A stretch of DNA of 11,638 bases. Source: an uncultured Clostridia bacterium. GTDB taxonomy: Bacteria; Bacillota; Clostridia; Oscillospirales; Acutalibacteraceae. The DNA lies in contig CALEIS010000066.1 of the NCBI GenBank assembly GCA_937877675.1, positions 1 through 11,638 on the forward strand, in the 5' to 3' direction. The translations under genes were made by a program, and so were the position numbers. Positions within the stretch are counted from its first letter, which is position 1. Each line of letters starts with the position of its first letter. Shown in pieces: positions 1 to 7,036 of this stretch. The notes beneath the pieces are model-generated. The model was not told where the DNA came from, searched no databases, and saw only the letters and a program-made list of their open reading frames with translations.

Positions 1-450
1 GCCCACCGGTACGGCGTTTTCATAGCGGATGCTGCGGCAGTATACGGTTACACGGTGGGTATTGAAATGGTCAAGCACCAAGGCGGCCGCAATTCCAAGC
101 ATAAGCAAGACGATTACAACTCCGCGTACGATGCGATGCCGCTTTCCACGCTGCTCCAGCTGCTCCAAAGGAATGTCGCAGACGGAGGAAATGACCCAGT
201 AGAAGGCATTGGAGGTCACCAGGTCATTCAGACCCAGCTCTCCCAAAATGCCGGGCAGGCATTCCTCTGTGGGATCCTGTGCATGGGGAATGCCCTTTTG
301 GACATAAAGAAGGATCCGGTCGTTGGATTCCTGCGCCCGAAATTGGCGTATAGTCTCTGCCACAGCGAGGTCAGCCACACAGCTTGGGGAGCAAAACACG
401 ATCAGATAGTTACGGTCCTGCGGATCGGTGGAAAACAGGTTGTTATCCAC
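1..450 (-). CDS. TIR-domain transmembrane protein, fragment cut at both ends
   Basis: The minus strand is open from about base 459 to base 1, with no stop. The translation contains the second half of a TIR-like domain (LFSTDPQDRNYLIVFCSPSC, then an alpha/beta pattern ending in an aromatic-rich stretch). A basic segment (EQRGKRHR) and one hydrophobic membrane helix (VVIVLLMLGIAAALVL) follow, then an extracytoplasmic start (HRVTVYCRSIRYENAVPVG). This TIR - basic linker - membrane helix order is what I know from clostridial TIR proteins whose outer part is often a SUMF-like or repeat domain. That family placement is from memory. The first strands and helix of the TIR fold are missing, as is the C-terminus beyond the window. 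GC content and third-base use are clearly higher than in every other gene here. No credible start codon exists; the sequence ends at the junction near 436-453. Possible roles in this family include NAD cleavage or signalling, but nothing here decides. Confidence 0.6.
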   Translation of the reverse strand, partial: MDNNLFSTDPQDRNYLIVFCSPSCVADLAVAETIRQFRAQESNDRILLYVQKGIPHAQDPTEECLPGILGELGLNDLVTSNAFYWVISSVCDIPLEQLEQRGKRHRIVRGVVIVLLMLGIAAALVLDHFNTHRVTVYCRSIRYENAVPVG

Positions 451-453
451 GAC
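433..453. other. Probable chimeric junction between GC-rich fragment and aspS operon
   Basis: Left of about 436 the coding signal is a GC-rich minus-strand TIR gene; right of it the coding signal is an A+T-rich plus-strand aspS. Both proteins are broken here: TIR loses its N-terminal half and AspRS loses roughly its first 45-50 residues. The bases 436-450 (CAGGTTGTTATCCAC) fit both proteins, Q-V-V-I of AspRS on one strand and D-N-N-L of the TIR protein on the other, so a short shared sequence may have joined two unrelated molecules. A real genomic rearrangement would destroy an essential synthetase, so an assembly artefact is the simpler reading. Confidence 0.65.
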
Positions 454-2376
454 GAAAATTTAGTTAAGAATGTAAACCGTGAAACTGTAATTTCAGTTAC
501 AGGTACAGTTGAAAAGCGTGACCCTGACACAGTTAATGAAAAGATTGCAACAGGTTATGTTGAGCTTGTTGCAACTGAATTACAGATTTTAGGTAAAAGT
601 AAGAATATGCTCCCATTTGATGTAAGAGCATCAAGACAGAGCAAGGACGAAGTTCGTCTTAAATATCGTTACCTTGACCTTCGTAATCCTAAAAACCATG
701 ATAATCTCGTTAAGCGTTCAATGATTATCCGTCATCTTCGTAACAAGATGGAAGAAAAGGGCTTCCTTGATATGCAAACACCAATTCTTACTGCATCTTC
801 TCCAGAAGGCGCTCGTGACTTCCTTGTTCCATCAAGAAAGCATCCGGGTAAGTTCTATGCTCTTCCACAGGCTCCACAGCAGTTTAAACAGCTTCTTATG
901 GTTTCAGGTTTTGACCGTTATTTCCAGGTTGCACCTTGTTTCCGTGACGAAGATGCTCGTGCTGACCGTTCACCTGGTGAATTCTATCAGCTTGACTTTG
1001 AAATGGCATTTGCAACTCAGGAAGAAGTTCTTGATGTTTGTGAAGACTTAATTTATGACACATTTAAAGCATTTACAGATAAAAAGGTTACTCCTAAGCC
1101 ATTCCGTAGAATCACTTATGCAGATGCTATGATGACTTATGGTTCAGATAAACCTGACCTTCGTAACCCACTTCTTATCTGTGACCTTACAGCATTCTTC
1201 TCAGGTGTTGATTTCCCTGCATTCAAGGGTAAACCTGTTCGTGGTATCGTTGCTGATTGTACAGGTAAATCAAAGAAATTCTTTGAAGATTCACTTAAGT
1301 TTGCAACATCAAATGAAGTAGGTCTTGGTGGTCTTGGCTACATCACACTTAAAGACGGTATATTTGCAGGTCCTATTGCTAAATTCTTAAGTGATGCTCA
1401 GAAAGTTGAAATCACAGAACTTACAGGTGTTAAAGAGGGTGAAACACTCTTCTTCATCTGTGATGAAAAGAAGGATGCAACAGAGAAAAAAGCAGGTATG
1501 ATTCGTAACTGGCTTGCAGGTAAAAATCAGCTTGACTTAATTAGCGATGATGCGTTTGAATTCTGTTTCGTTGTTGACTTCCCAATGTATGAAAATGATG
1601 AAGAAACAGGGGAGACAATCTTTACACATAACCCATTCTCAATGCCACAGGGTGGTATGGAAGCACTCCTTACAAAGGACCCAACTGAAGTATTGGCTTA
1701 CCAGTATGACCTTGTTTGTAATGGTATTGAGTTGGCTTCAGGTGCTGTTCGTAACCACGATAATGAAATTATGAAAAAAGCATTTGAAATCGCAGGTTAT
1801 GACGAAGAAGAACTTAAAAAGCGTTTCAATGCTTTATATACAGCATTCCAGTATGGTGCACCACCTCACGCAGGTATGGCACCTGGTATTGACCGTATGG
1901 TTATGCTCCTTACTGATGAAGAAAAAATCCTTGATGTTATTGCATTCCCACTTAACGGTAATGCTCAAGACTTGATGCTTGGTGCTCCAAGTGAAGTAAC
2001 AAACCAACAGCTTGAAGATGTTCATCTTCTTGGCAACGGTAGTGCTCTTGCACAGCGTCAGGCTGCAACTACTGGTACTTCAAAGAAAGCAACAGGCAAA
2101 CGCTCAACATTCTCAAATGCACAACAGCTTAATCAGTTGTCACTTACAGAGGATGAAGAAACAGTTATGCAGTCAATTTTTGCTGCTATGACTGAGAGTG
2201 AAGCAAAACTCAAAACTATTGATACAGAAAATGTTGAAGAAATGGTACATGTTATGCCAATGGAAAACGTGCTTCGTGAAGATGTACGTGTACAGAACTT
2301 CTCAAGAGAAAGCCTACTCCAGGGTGCTCCTGAAAGAAACGAAGACAGTTGGCAAGTACCAAGACTTGTAAAGTGA
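436..2376 (+). CDS. aspS: Aspartyl-tRNA synthetase fused to GatC (5'-truncated at junction)
   Basis: Charges tRNA-Asp, and probably tRNA-Asn, with aspartate in the cytoplasm. The visible part begins inside the N-terminal anticodon-binding OB fold (QVVIHDEN...VTGTV) and runs through the class II core. This includes RYLDLRNP, the flipping-loop region SSPEGARDFLVPSR, motif 2 (FRDEDARADRSPGEFYQLDF, about 938-1000), the GAD-type insert, and motif 3 (GMAPGIDRMVMLL, about 1873-1911). The form RSPGEFYQLD is the variant I associate with alphaproteobacterial and some clostridial AspRS. The core ends near 2031. A 28-residue Ser/Thr/Ala/Lys-rich linker and an 86-residue GatC domain follow without any stop or internal start. 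The open frame extends upstream to base 55, but that stretch is antisense to the TIR gene and is not AspRS. gatA starts 11 bases after the stop, so the genes are cotranscribed. A GatC fusion predicts a non-discriminating AspRS that makes Asp-tRNA(Asn); the N-terminal residues that would test this are missing. Confidence 0.9.
   Translation, partial: QVVIHDENLVKNVNRETVISVTGTVEKRDPDTVNEKIATGYVELVATELQILGKSKNMLPFDVRASRQSKDEVRLKYRYLDLRNPKNHDNLVKRSMIIRHLRNKMEEKGFLDMQTPILTASSPEGARDFLVPSRKHPGKFYALPQAPQQFKQLLMVSGFDRYFQVAPCFRDEDARADRSPGEFYQLDFEMAFATQEEVLDVCEDLIYDTFKAFTDKKVTPKPFRRITYADAMMTYGSDKPDLRNPLLICDLTAFFSGVDFPAFKGKPVRGIVADCTGKSKKFFEDSLKFATSNEVGLGGLGYITLKDGIFAGPIAKFLSDAQKVEITELTGVKEGETLFFICDEKKDATEKKAGMIRNWLAGKNQLDLISDDAFEFCFVVDFPMYENDEETGETIFTHNPFSMPQGGMEALLTKDPTEVLAYQYDLVCNGIELASGAVRNHDNEIMKKAFEIAGYDEEELKKRFNALYTAFQYGAPPHAGMAPGIDRMVMLLTDEEKILDVIAFPLNGNAQDLMLGAPSEVTNQQLEDVHLLGNGSALAQRQAATTGTSKKATGKRSTFSNAQQLNQLSLTEDEETVMQSIFAAMTESEAKLKTIDTENVEEMVHVMPMENVLREDVRVQNFSRESLLQGAPERNEDSWQVPRLVK
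2116..2376 (+). other. gatC: GatC domain fused to the C-terminus of AspRS
   Basis: Residues after the AspRS core match GatC, the small subunit that wraps GatA and GatB together. The match includes LTEDEE near the start, the IDTENVEEMVHVMPMENVLR block (family consensus: VDTEGVEP-T-HV-P--NVLRED), and the ending APERNEDSWQVPRLV (consensus APE---GYF-VPRV-). The length of about 86 residues is slightly under the usual ~95. The typical N-terminal 'VAKLARL' helix is degenerate (NAQQLNQLSL). No separate ATG with a ribosome binding site precedes the domain, so it must be made as part of the AspRS polypeptide. This is the only gatC in the window, and it lies directly before gatA and gatB in the usual C-A-B order. 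Confidence 0.88.
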
Positions 2377-2387
2377 GGTGAATAGTA
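2377..2387 (+). promoter_or_regulatory. Ribosome binding site of gatA
   Basis: GAGGTGA (2375-2381) overlaps the aspS-gatC stop codon and lies 6 bases before the ATG at 2388. It sets that ATG as the gatA start, although the resulting protein is much shorter at the N-terminus than usual GatA. Confidence 0.7.
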
Positions 2388-3569
2388 ATGAAATATTATG
2401 CAACTAAAGTAAACGAAAAGGGTAATATCGCAGTTGACGATACAATCCTTGTGAAAGATGTTGTTACAACAGCAGGTTCTCGTATTTTAGATGGCTTCAA
2501 GCCACTTTTCAGTGCAGAAGTTGTTACTCGTCTTGAAGATAAAGGCTATACAGTTGCTGGTAAAACAAATGTTGGCGAATTCGGTCTTGACCTTGTTGGT
2601 GAATTTTCATACTATGCACCACAGGAAGGCAAACTTGAAGGCTCAGCAGCATCACTTGTTGCAAATGGTGATGTAGTGGCAGCACTTGGCGTTGATATGA
2701 ATGGTGGGGCAAGAAGAGCTGCAGCACTCAGCGGTGTTGATTTCTTAAAACCAACTTATGGCACAGTTTCTCGTTATGGTGTAATTTCTTGTGCAGCATC
2801 AGGTGAACAAGTTGGTGTTTATGCAAAGGATGCAGAAAAAATCCAGGAAATTATGAATGTAATTGCAGGTCATGATGACAAAGATGGCACAAGCCTTCGT
2901 AATGATAGTTATGATTACGGGATTACTGATGTAAAGGGCAAGAAAGTTGCTATTAACAAATTCTTGCTTGATAAAGCAGATGATGCAACAAAGGCAAAAG
3001 TTCTGGCATTTGCTGATTCTCTCCGTGCAAATGGTGTTGAAGTTACAGAAGTTAACTGTGATATGCCTGAAATTGCAAATACAGCATGGCAGATTCTCAT
3101 GTGTGCTGAAACTTGCAATAATGTTTCACGTTATGACGGTGTTAAATATGGTCACCGTGCAAAAGAATACAAAAACATTGACGAATTATATGTAAATTCA
3201 AGAACAGAAGGCTTTAACTTCCTTACAAAGGCAGTTATCCTTTATGGTTCAGATGTGCTTTCAAAGAATCGTTATAAGGATTGTTTTGATAAGTCACTTC
3301 GTGTTCGTCGTGTAGTTGCAGAAGGAATCCAGAAGGCATTTGAAAATTTTGATGCAATTTTAACTCCTGCTTGTAGTAAAGCAGAATATGAATCATACGA
3401 CATTAAAGATGCATTCGGTAAAGTATTCGACGAAAGCGTGTTTACAGCAGTACCAAACCTTGTTGGTATTCCAGCACTTGTAACAAATGGTGTTCAGCTT
3501 ATGGGTAATCACTTTACAGAAAGCACACTTTTAAGTCTTGCTCATTGTGTTGAAAAGGAGGGCAAATAA
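2388..3569 (+). CDS. gatA: Divergent GatA-like amidase subunit, catalytic serines lost
   Basis: GatA normally hydrolyses glutamine and passes ammonia to GatB. This 393-residue protein is clearly homologous: it has LKPTYGTVSRYG, the SRYDGVKYGHR block, and a C-terminus like GNHFTESTLLSLAH. It is about 90 residues shorter than usual, mainly because the N-terminal helices are absent. The catalytic Lys is kept (VKD, residue 23). The amidase signature is not: GGSSGGSAA reads GKLEGSAAS, with Leu83/Glu84 where the two serines should be, and TGGSIRQPA reads NGGARRAAA, with Gly107 in place of the nucleophile Ser. Against S. aureus GatA recalled from memory, the glutamine contacts Tyr309, Arg358 and Asp425 align with Trp234, Val283 and Ser350. 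The frame is clean and codon use matches its neighbours, so this is not random decay. It sits between aspS-gatC and gatB, which start 1-11 bases from it. It is likely a structural or ammonia-channel subunit without glutaminase activity. Confidence 0.85.
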   Translation: MKYYATKVNEKGNIAVDDTILVKDVVTTAGSRILDGFKPLFSAEVVTRLEDKGYTVAGKTNVGEFGLDLVGEFSYYAPQEGKLEGSAASLVANGDVVAALGVDMNGGARRAAALSGVDFLKPTYGTVSRYGVISCAASGEQVGVYAKDAEKIQEIMNVIAGHDDKDGTSLRNDSYDYGITDVKGKKVAINKFLLDKADDATKAKVLAFADSLRANGVEVTEVNCDMPEIANTAWQILMCAETCNNVSRYDGVKYGHRAKEYKNIDELYVNSRTEGFNFLTKAVILYGSDVLSKNRYKDCFDKSLRVRRVVAEGIQKAFENFDAILTPACSKAEYESYDIKDAFGKVFDESVFTAVPNLVGIPALVTNGVQLMGNHFTESTLLSLAHCVEKEGK

Positions 3570-3570
3570 T

Positions 3571-4992
3571 ATGAAATACGAACTTGTTATGGGCCTTGAA
3601 ACTCACGTTGAGTTAAGCACCGAATCAAAGATTTTCTGTTCATGTGGCGGTCATGGTCAGGGCAGTGAACCAAACGACTGTGTTTGTCCTGCTTGTTCAG
3701 GTATGCCTGGTATGTTGCCTGTTATGAACAAACGAGTTGTTGAACTTGCAGTTACAGCAGGTCTTATGCTCAACTGTAACATTAACCGTTACACAACATT
3801 TGATAAGAAAAACTATTATTATCCTGACCTTCCTTGTGCATATCAGATTACACAGATTAATCATCCAATCTGTACTGATGGTTGCGTAACACTTAAAACA
3901 AGCGAAGGTACAAGAGATATTAGAATTAAACAAATTCATATGGAAGAAGATGCAGGTAAACTTGTTCATAGTGGTAATTCTTCTTTTGTTGACTTTAACC
4001 GTACAAGTGTTCCACTTATTGAAATTGTTACACAGCCTGATTTCCGTAGTGCAGAAGAAGTTGTAACATACCTTAACAAACTCAAGTCAATGTTCCGTTC
4101 AAGTGGCATTTCAGAGTGTGAAGAAGGTGCAATGCGTTGCGACGTTAATATTTCTGTTCGTCCTGAGGGTAGCTCAGAATTCGGTGTTCGTACTGAAATT
4201 AAGAATATGGCATCTTTTGAAGCAATTGAACGTGCTATTAAATACGAAGCACAGCGTCATATGGATGCTCTTGAATATGAAATCGAAGAGCTTGTTCAGG
4301 AAACAAGACGTTTTGATGATGTAAGTGGTAAAACATTTGCAATGAGAAATAAGGAAACAGAAGCAGATTATCGTTATTTCCCAGATGCAAACCTTATGCC
4401 AATTATCATTGACGATGCTTGGCTTGAAGAAATCAAAGCAAACAAGCCTGTTGCTGTTGATGAAAAGGCAGAGCAGTATCGTGAAGCAGGAATTTCTGAA
4501 AAAGAAATTGATATGCTTATCTCAAACCATAAGATTGCAAAAATGCACGAGGATATCGTTAACATGGGTTGCAACTCAAAGGATGTTGCAGCATGGATTC
4601 TTACAGACTGTGCAGGTATTCTTCGTAAAGACGGTAAGACTCTTAACGACCTTACAATGACAGCAGAAACACTTGCTACAATCATTAAGATGGTTGATAG
4701 CGGTGAAATCAACAGAAATGCAGGTAAGAAGGTTCTTATTGCAGTTGTTGAAGACAATGTTGACCCTGAAGAATATGTTAAATCTCAGGGACTTGATAAG
4801 AAATTCGATTCATCTGCAATTGATAGCGTAATTGATAAAGTTATTGCAGAAAATCCAAAGGCAGTTGAAGATTTCAAGGGTGGTAAAGTTAAGGCTTTAC
4901 AGGCTCTCTTCGGTGCTTGTATGAAAGAACTTCGTGGCGCAGGTGACCCATCTGTTATTAAAGAAATTCTTGAAAAGAAAATGAATGGATAA
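3571..4992 (+). CDS. gatB: Asp-tRNA(Asn)/Glu-tRNA(Gln) amidotransferase subunit B
   Basis: GatB activates the side-chain carboxylate of Asp- or Glu-tRNA with ATP and transfers ammonia to it. The 473-residue protein is full length and looks active. It has YELVMGLETHVEL at the N-terminus with the conserved Glu and His, the Cys cluster CSC...CVCPAC typical of zinc-bearing GatB, KNYYYPDLPCAYQI, the HMEEDAGK metal/ATP motif, FNRTSVPLIEIVTQPDFRS, MRCDVNISVRP, and QETRRFDD...DYRYFPD. The C-terminal YqeY-type tRNA-binding tail (NPKAVEDFKGGKVKALQAL) is also present. The start at 3571 is chosen because GGAGGG lies at 3557-3562 and the sequence MKYELVMG begins where the family does; a longer frame from 3538 would run back into gatA. 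Only one base separates it from the gatA stop. It is the last gene before a strong terminator. Confidence 0.95.
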   Translation: MKYELVMGLETHVELSTESKIFCSCGGHGQGSEPNDCVCPACSGMPGMLPVMNKRVVELAVTAGLMLNCNINRYTTFDKKNYYYPDLPCAYQITQINHPICTDGCVTLKTSEGTRDIRIKQIHMEEDAGKLVHSGNSSFVDFNRTSVPLIEIVTQPDFRSAEEVVTYLNKLKSMFRSSGISECEEGAMRCDVNISVRPEGSSEFGVRTEIKNMASFEAIERAIKYEAQRHMDALEYEIEELVQETRRFDDVSGKTFAMRNKETEADYRYFPDANLMPIIIDDAWLEEIKANKPVAVDEKAEQYREAGISEKEIDMLISNHKIAKMHEDIVNMGCNSKDVAAWILTDCAGILRKDGKTLNDLTMTAETLATIIKMVDSGEINRNAGKKVLIAVVEDNVDPEEYVKSQGLDKKFDSSAIDSVIDKVIAENPKAVEDFKGGKVKALQALFGACMKELRGAGDPSVIKEILEKKMNG

Positions 4993-4997
4993 AAAAT

Positions 4998-5029
4998 AAG
5001 TGGGAGTTTAAAACTCCCACTTTTCTTTT
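4998..5029. terminator. Bidirectional rho-independent terminator between gatB and GH43 gene
   Basis: AAGTGGGAGTTT and AAACTCCCACTT form a perfect inverted repeat (4998-5022), followed by TTTTCTTTT on the plus strand and by TTATTTTTTA on the minus strand. It ends the aspS-gatC/gatA/gatB transcript and the convergent glycosidase operon. The stop codon of the minus-strand GH43 gene (5008-5010) lies in the loop, so one arm of the stem also encodes that protein's last residues. Confidence 0.92.
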
Positions 5030-5904
5030 ATAAGTCTTTCGTATTCTTCATCAGTAATATGCATTACCGACCCATGTCTTGGTCTTAGGTGGTCAAGACT
5101 AATTTTTTCTTTTGGTACTGCAGTAAAATGAATCAAATCGGTGGTTTCTTGCATAAAGTAACCGCCTTTTTTAAATTGGTCTGCAATAAGCACATGTTTG
5201 TCAGTACCTAATATTTTATAAGTACAATGTCCTTCAAGGGCAGTATCTGCAACAGAAATTCTATTGTTTTCAGGCTCCGTATATGGACCATCTAATTTAT
5301 CAGATACAAGATAACAAATTCCGTCTTTTTCTTCGTCAGCAACATATAAATAGAAAATACCATCTTTTTCAATAATATCTCCGTCAATGGCAGCCATACC
5401 ACTTTTAGGATTATGCAAAACCTTTGGATTAGTGGTAAGTGTTATAAAGTCTTTTGTATAAGCGTACCACGGAATAGTGTGCCAACCCTCGTCAGCATTG
5501 TTGTTAGTCCAATAAATCATATATTCCTGACGGCTTTTATCAAATATAACCTGAGGTGCCCAAACACGATTTGCAGACTTTGTTTCAGGGAATACAGAAA
5601 AATCGATAATTCTTTCATTTTCCCAATTAACTAAATCTTTGCTATCCCAAATTATCATTGAATTGTTGTTTGCCCATCCGTCAGCACTTTTCATATCAGT
5701 TGCAATAATATGGAAAATACCGTCTTCACCACGGAAAATGTATGGGTCACGACAACATTTTTGACCGAGATTCTGTTTGATTATAGGTTCATTATTATTA
5801 AGTGCAGTAAAGTTATATCCATCTTTAGAAACAGCGAAATGAACAGTTTCTTCGTGTGGCTGATTTCCTACGAAATAACAGAATAAATATTTAGTGAAAT
5901 TCAT
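5008..5904 (-). CDS. GH43-type five-bladed beta-propeller glycosidase
   Basis: Likely hydrolyses an arabino-, xylo- or galacto-type glycosidic bond; the exact substrate cannot be read from the sequence. The 298-residue protein is a single propeller domain without signal peptide or carbohydrate-binding module, so it should act inside the cell. The three acidic residues of GH43 are visible: Asp in CCRDPYIF (about residue 53), Asp in AAIDGDII, and Glu in LEGHCTYK. Other family-like signatures are RVWAPQVIFD, DGIFYLYVAD and RHGS near the end. The start at 5904 (MNFTKYLFCYF) is preferred over 5934, because it begins the first propeller strand and lies 4 bases after the upstream stop; a weak AGGA sits rather far upstream, so translation may be coupled. 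It is the last gene of the minus-strand operon, and its final codons lie inside the terminator stem. A neighbouring propeller family (GH32/GH68-like or DUF) is a less likely alternative. Confidence 0.82.
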   Translation of the reverse strand: MNFTKYLFCYFVGNQPHEETVHFAVSKDGYNFTALNNNEPIIKQNLGQKCCRDPYIFRGEDGIFHIIATDMKSADGWANNNSMIIWDSKDLVNWENERIIDFSVFPETKSANRVWAPQVIFDKSRQEYMIYWTNNNADEGWHTIPWYAYTKDFITLTTNPKVLHNPKSGMAAIDGDIIEKDGIFYLYVADEEKDGICYLVSDKLDGPYTEPENNRISVADTALEGHCTYKILGTDKHVLIADQFKKGGYFMQETTDLIHFTAVPKEKISLDHLRPRHGSVMHITDEEYERLIKEKWEF

Positions 5905-5908
5905 AATC

Positions 5909-7027
5909 TTATTTTTCAAATTCCTTTGCAACATCTTTTAAAAGCTTTCTGATTTCAAGATGCTGTGGACAAGCTTTTTCACATAAACCACATTCAATAC
6001 AGTCGGATGCTTTACCTTTTTCTGCAGTGTGAACATCTTCATAATAATAGTCAGCATTCCAATCTTTGAATTGTTTTTTGTCATTCATACAAGCAAAAAT
6101 TTCAGGAATTGGAATATTTTTTGGACATCCGTCAACACAATAACGACATGCAGTGCAGGGGATAAGGTGTTGTGCATTCATAATCTTGCAAACCTTGTTT
6201 ACTGCTTCATATTCAGCTTCATTGAATGGTACAAAATCTTTCATAAAACTGATATTGTCATTCATTTGCTCCATATCACTCATACCTGAAAGCACCATGA
6301 AAATGCCCTCAAAACTTGCAGTAAAACGAATAGCATAACTTGCAGGTGAACCGCCTTTAAGGTCGTCAAGAACCTTCTTAGCTTCATCAGGTAACTTTAC
6401 AAGACTTCCACCCTTAACAGGCTCCATAACGATAATTGGTTTATCGTGTTTACGACAAACTTCGTAGCATTTTCTGCCTTCAACGGACTCATCATTATAG
6501 TCAAGATAGTTAAACTGAATCTGTACAAACTCGATTTCAGGATATTCTGTGAGAATCCGGTCAAGTACATCTGCCTTATCGTGGAAAGAAAGTCCTACGT
6601 GACGAATTTTTCCTTCTTTTTTAAGTTCAAATGCAGTTTCATATGCTCTGCATTCCTTGTATTTCTCAAAGTTTGTGGCATTTTGTGCGTGCATTAAGTA
6701 AAAGTCAAAATACTCAACACCACAATTTTTTAACTGTTTCTCAAAAAGTGGTCTTATCTGACTTTCTTTCTTGAAAAATCCCTCGGATAATTTGTCAGCA
6801 AGAATATAACTTTCTCTTGGATGACGGGATGTAAGGCACTTTTTAAGAGTTGCCTCATTTCTCATTTCCATATATCCGTGAGCAGTATCAAAATAGTTAA
6901 AACCTGCCTCAAGGAAAGTATCAACCATCTTTTTTGACTGTTCAATATCAATAAGCGGACCTTTGCGAGGAAGTCGCATACATCCAAAACCAAAATTTTT
7001 CTTTACCTCTGGAAAATAGTTGTTCAT
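5909..7027 (-). CDS. Aldo/keto reductase with C-terminal two-cluster ferredoxin domain
   Basis: A cytoplasmic 372-residue oxidoreductase. An aldo/keto reductase barrel carries the catalytic tetrad Asp47 and Tyr52 (YFDTAHGY), Lys79 (LADKL) and His113 (YLMHAQN), with a late GMSDMEQ segment before the ferredoxin part. The C-terminus holds two 4Fe-4S motifs of the C-x2-C-x2-C-x3-C-P type: Cys291/294/297/301 (CTACRYCVDGCP) and Cys343/346/349/353 (CIECGLCEKACP). The domain order and length are those of the common clostridial 'aldo/keto reductase with 4Fe-4S' family, whose substrates are mostly unknown; the clusters suggest electron exchange with a ferredoxin-like partner. The start at 7027 is supported by AAGGTGAT overlapping the upstream methyltransferase stop. 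It lies 9 bases after that gene and 4 bases before the GH43 start, so it is in the same operon and may oxidise or reduce a sugar released by the glycosidases. Confidence 0.92.
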   Translation of the reverse strand: MNNYFPEVKKNFGFGCMRLPRKGPLIDIEQSKKMVDTFLEAGFNYFDTAHGYMEMRNEATLKKCLTSRHPRESYILADKLSEGFFKKESQIRPLFEKQLKNCGVEYFDFYLMHAQNATNFEKYKECRAYETAFELKKEGKIRHVGLSFHDKADVLDRILTEYPEIEFVQIQFNYLDYNDESVEGRKCYEVCRKHDKPIIVMEPVKGGSLVKLPDEAKKVLDDLKGGSPASYAIRFTASFEGIFMVLSGMSDMEQMNDNISFMKDFVPFNEAEYEAVNKVCKIMNAQHLIPCTACRYCVDGCPKNIPIPEIFACMNDKKQFKDWNADYYYEDVHTAEKGKASDCIECGLCEKACPQHLEIRKLLKDVAKEFEK

Positions 7028-7036
7028 ATTATCACC

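Noticed and set aside
55..435. N-terminal 127-residue extension of AspRS in the plus frame
   Set aside because: It is antisense to a well-formed TIR gene, differs in composition, resembles no AspRS domain, and begins without a ribosome binding site.
1834..2025. Antisense and alternative-frame short ORFs within aspS, gatA, gatB and the glycosidase genes
   Set aside because: They lack ribosome binding sites and recognisable sequence and are shadows of strongly coding frames.
3538..3570. Upstream start for gatB giving an 11-residue N-terminal extension
   Set aside because: It overlaps the gatA end in another frame; GGAGGG and the family start MKYELVMG point to ATG 3571.
3640..3710. Cys cluster in GatB as a novel metal site
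   Set aside because: Similar Cys pairs near the GatB N-terminus are common in zinc-bearing members of the family.
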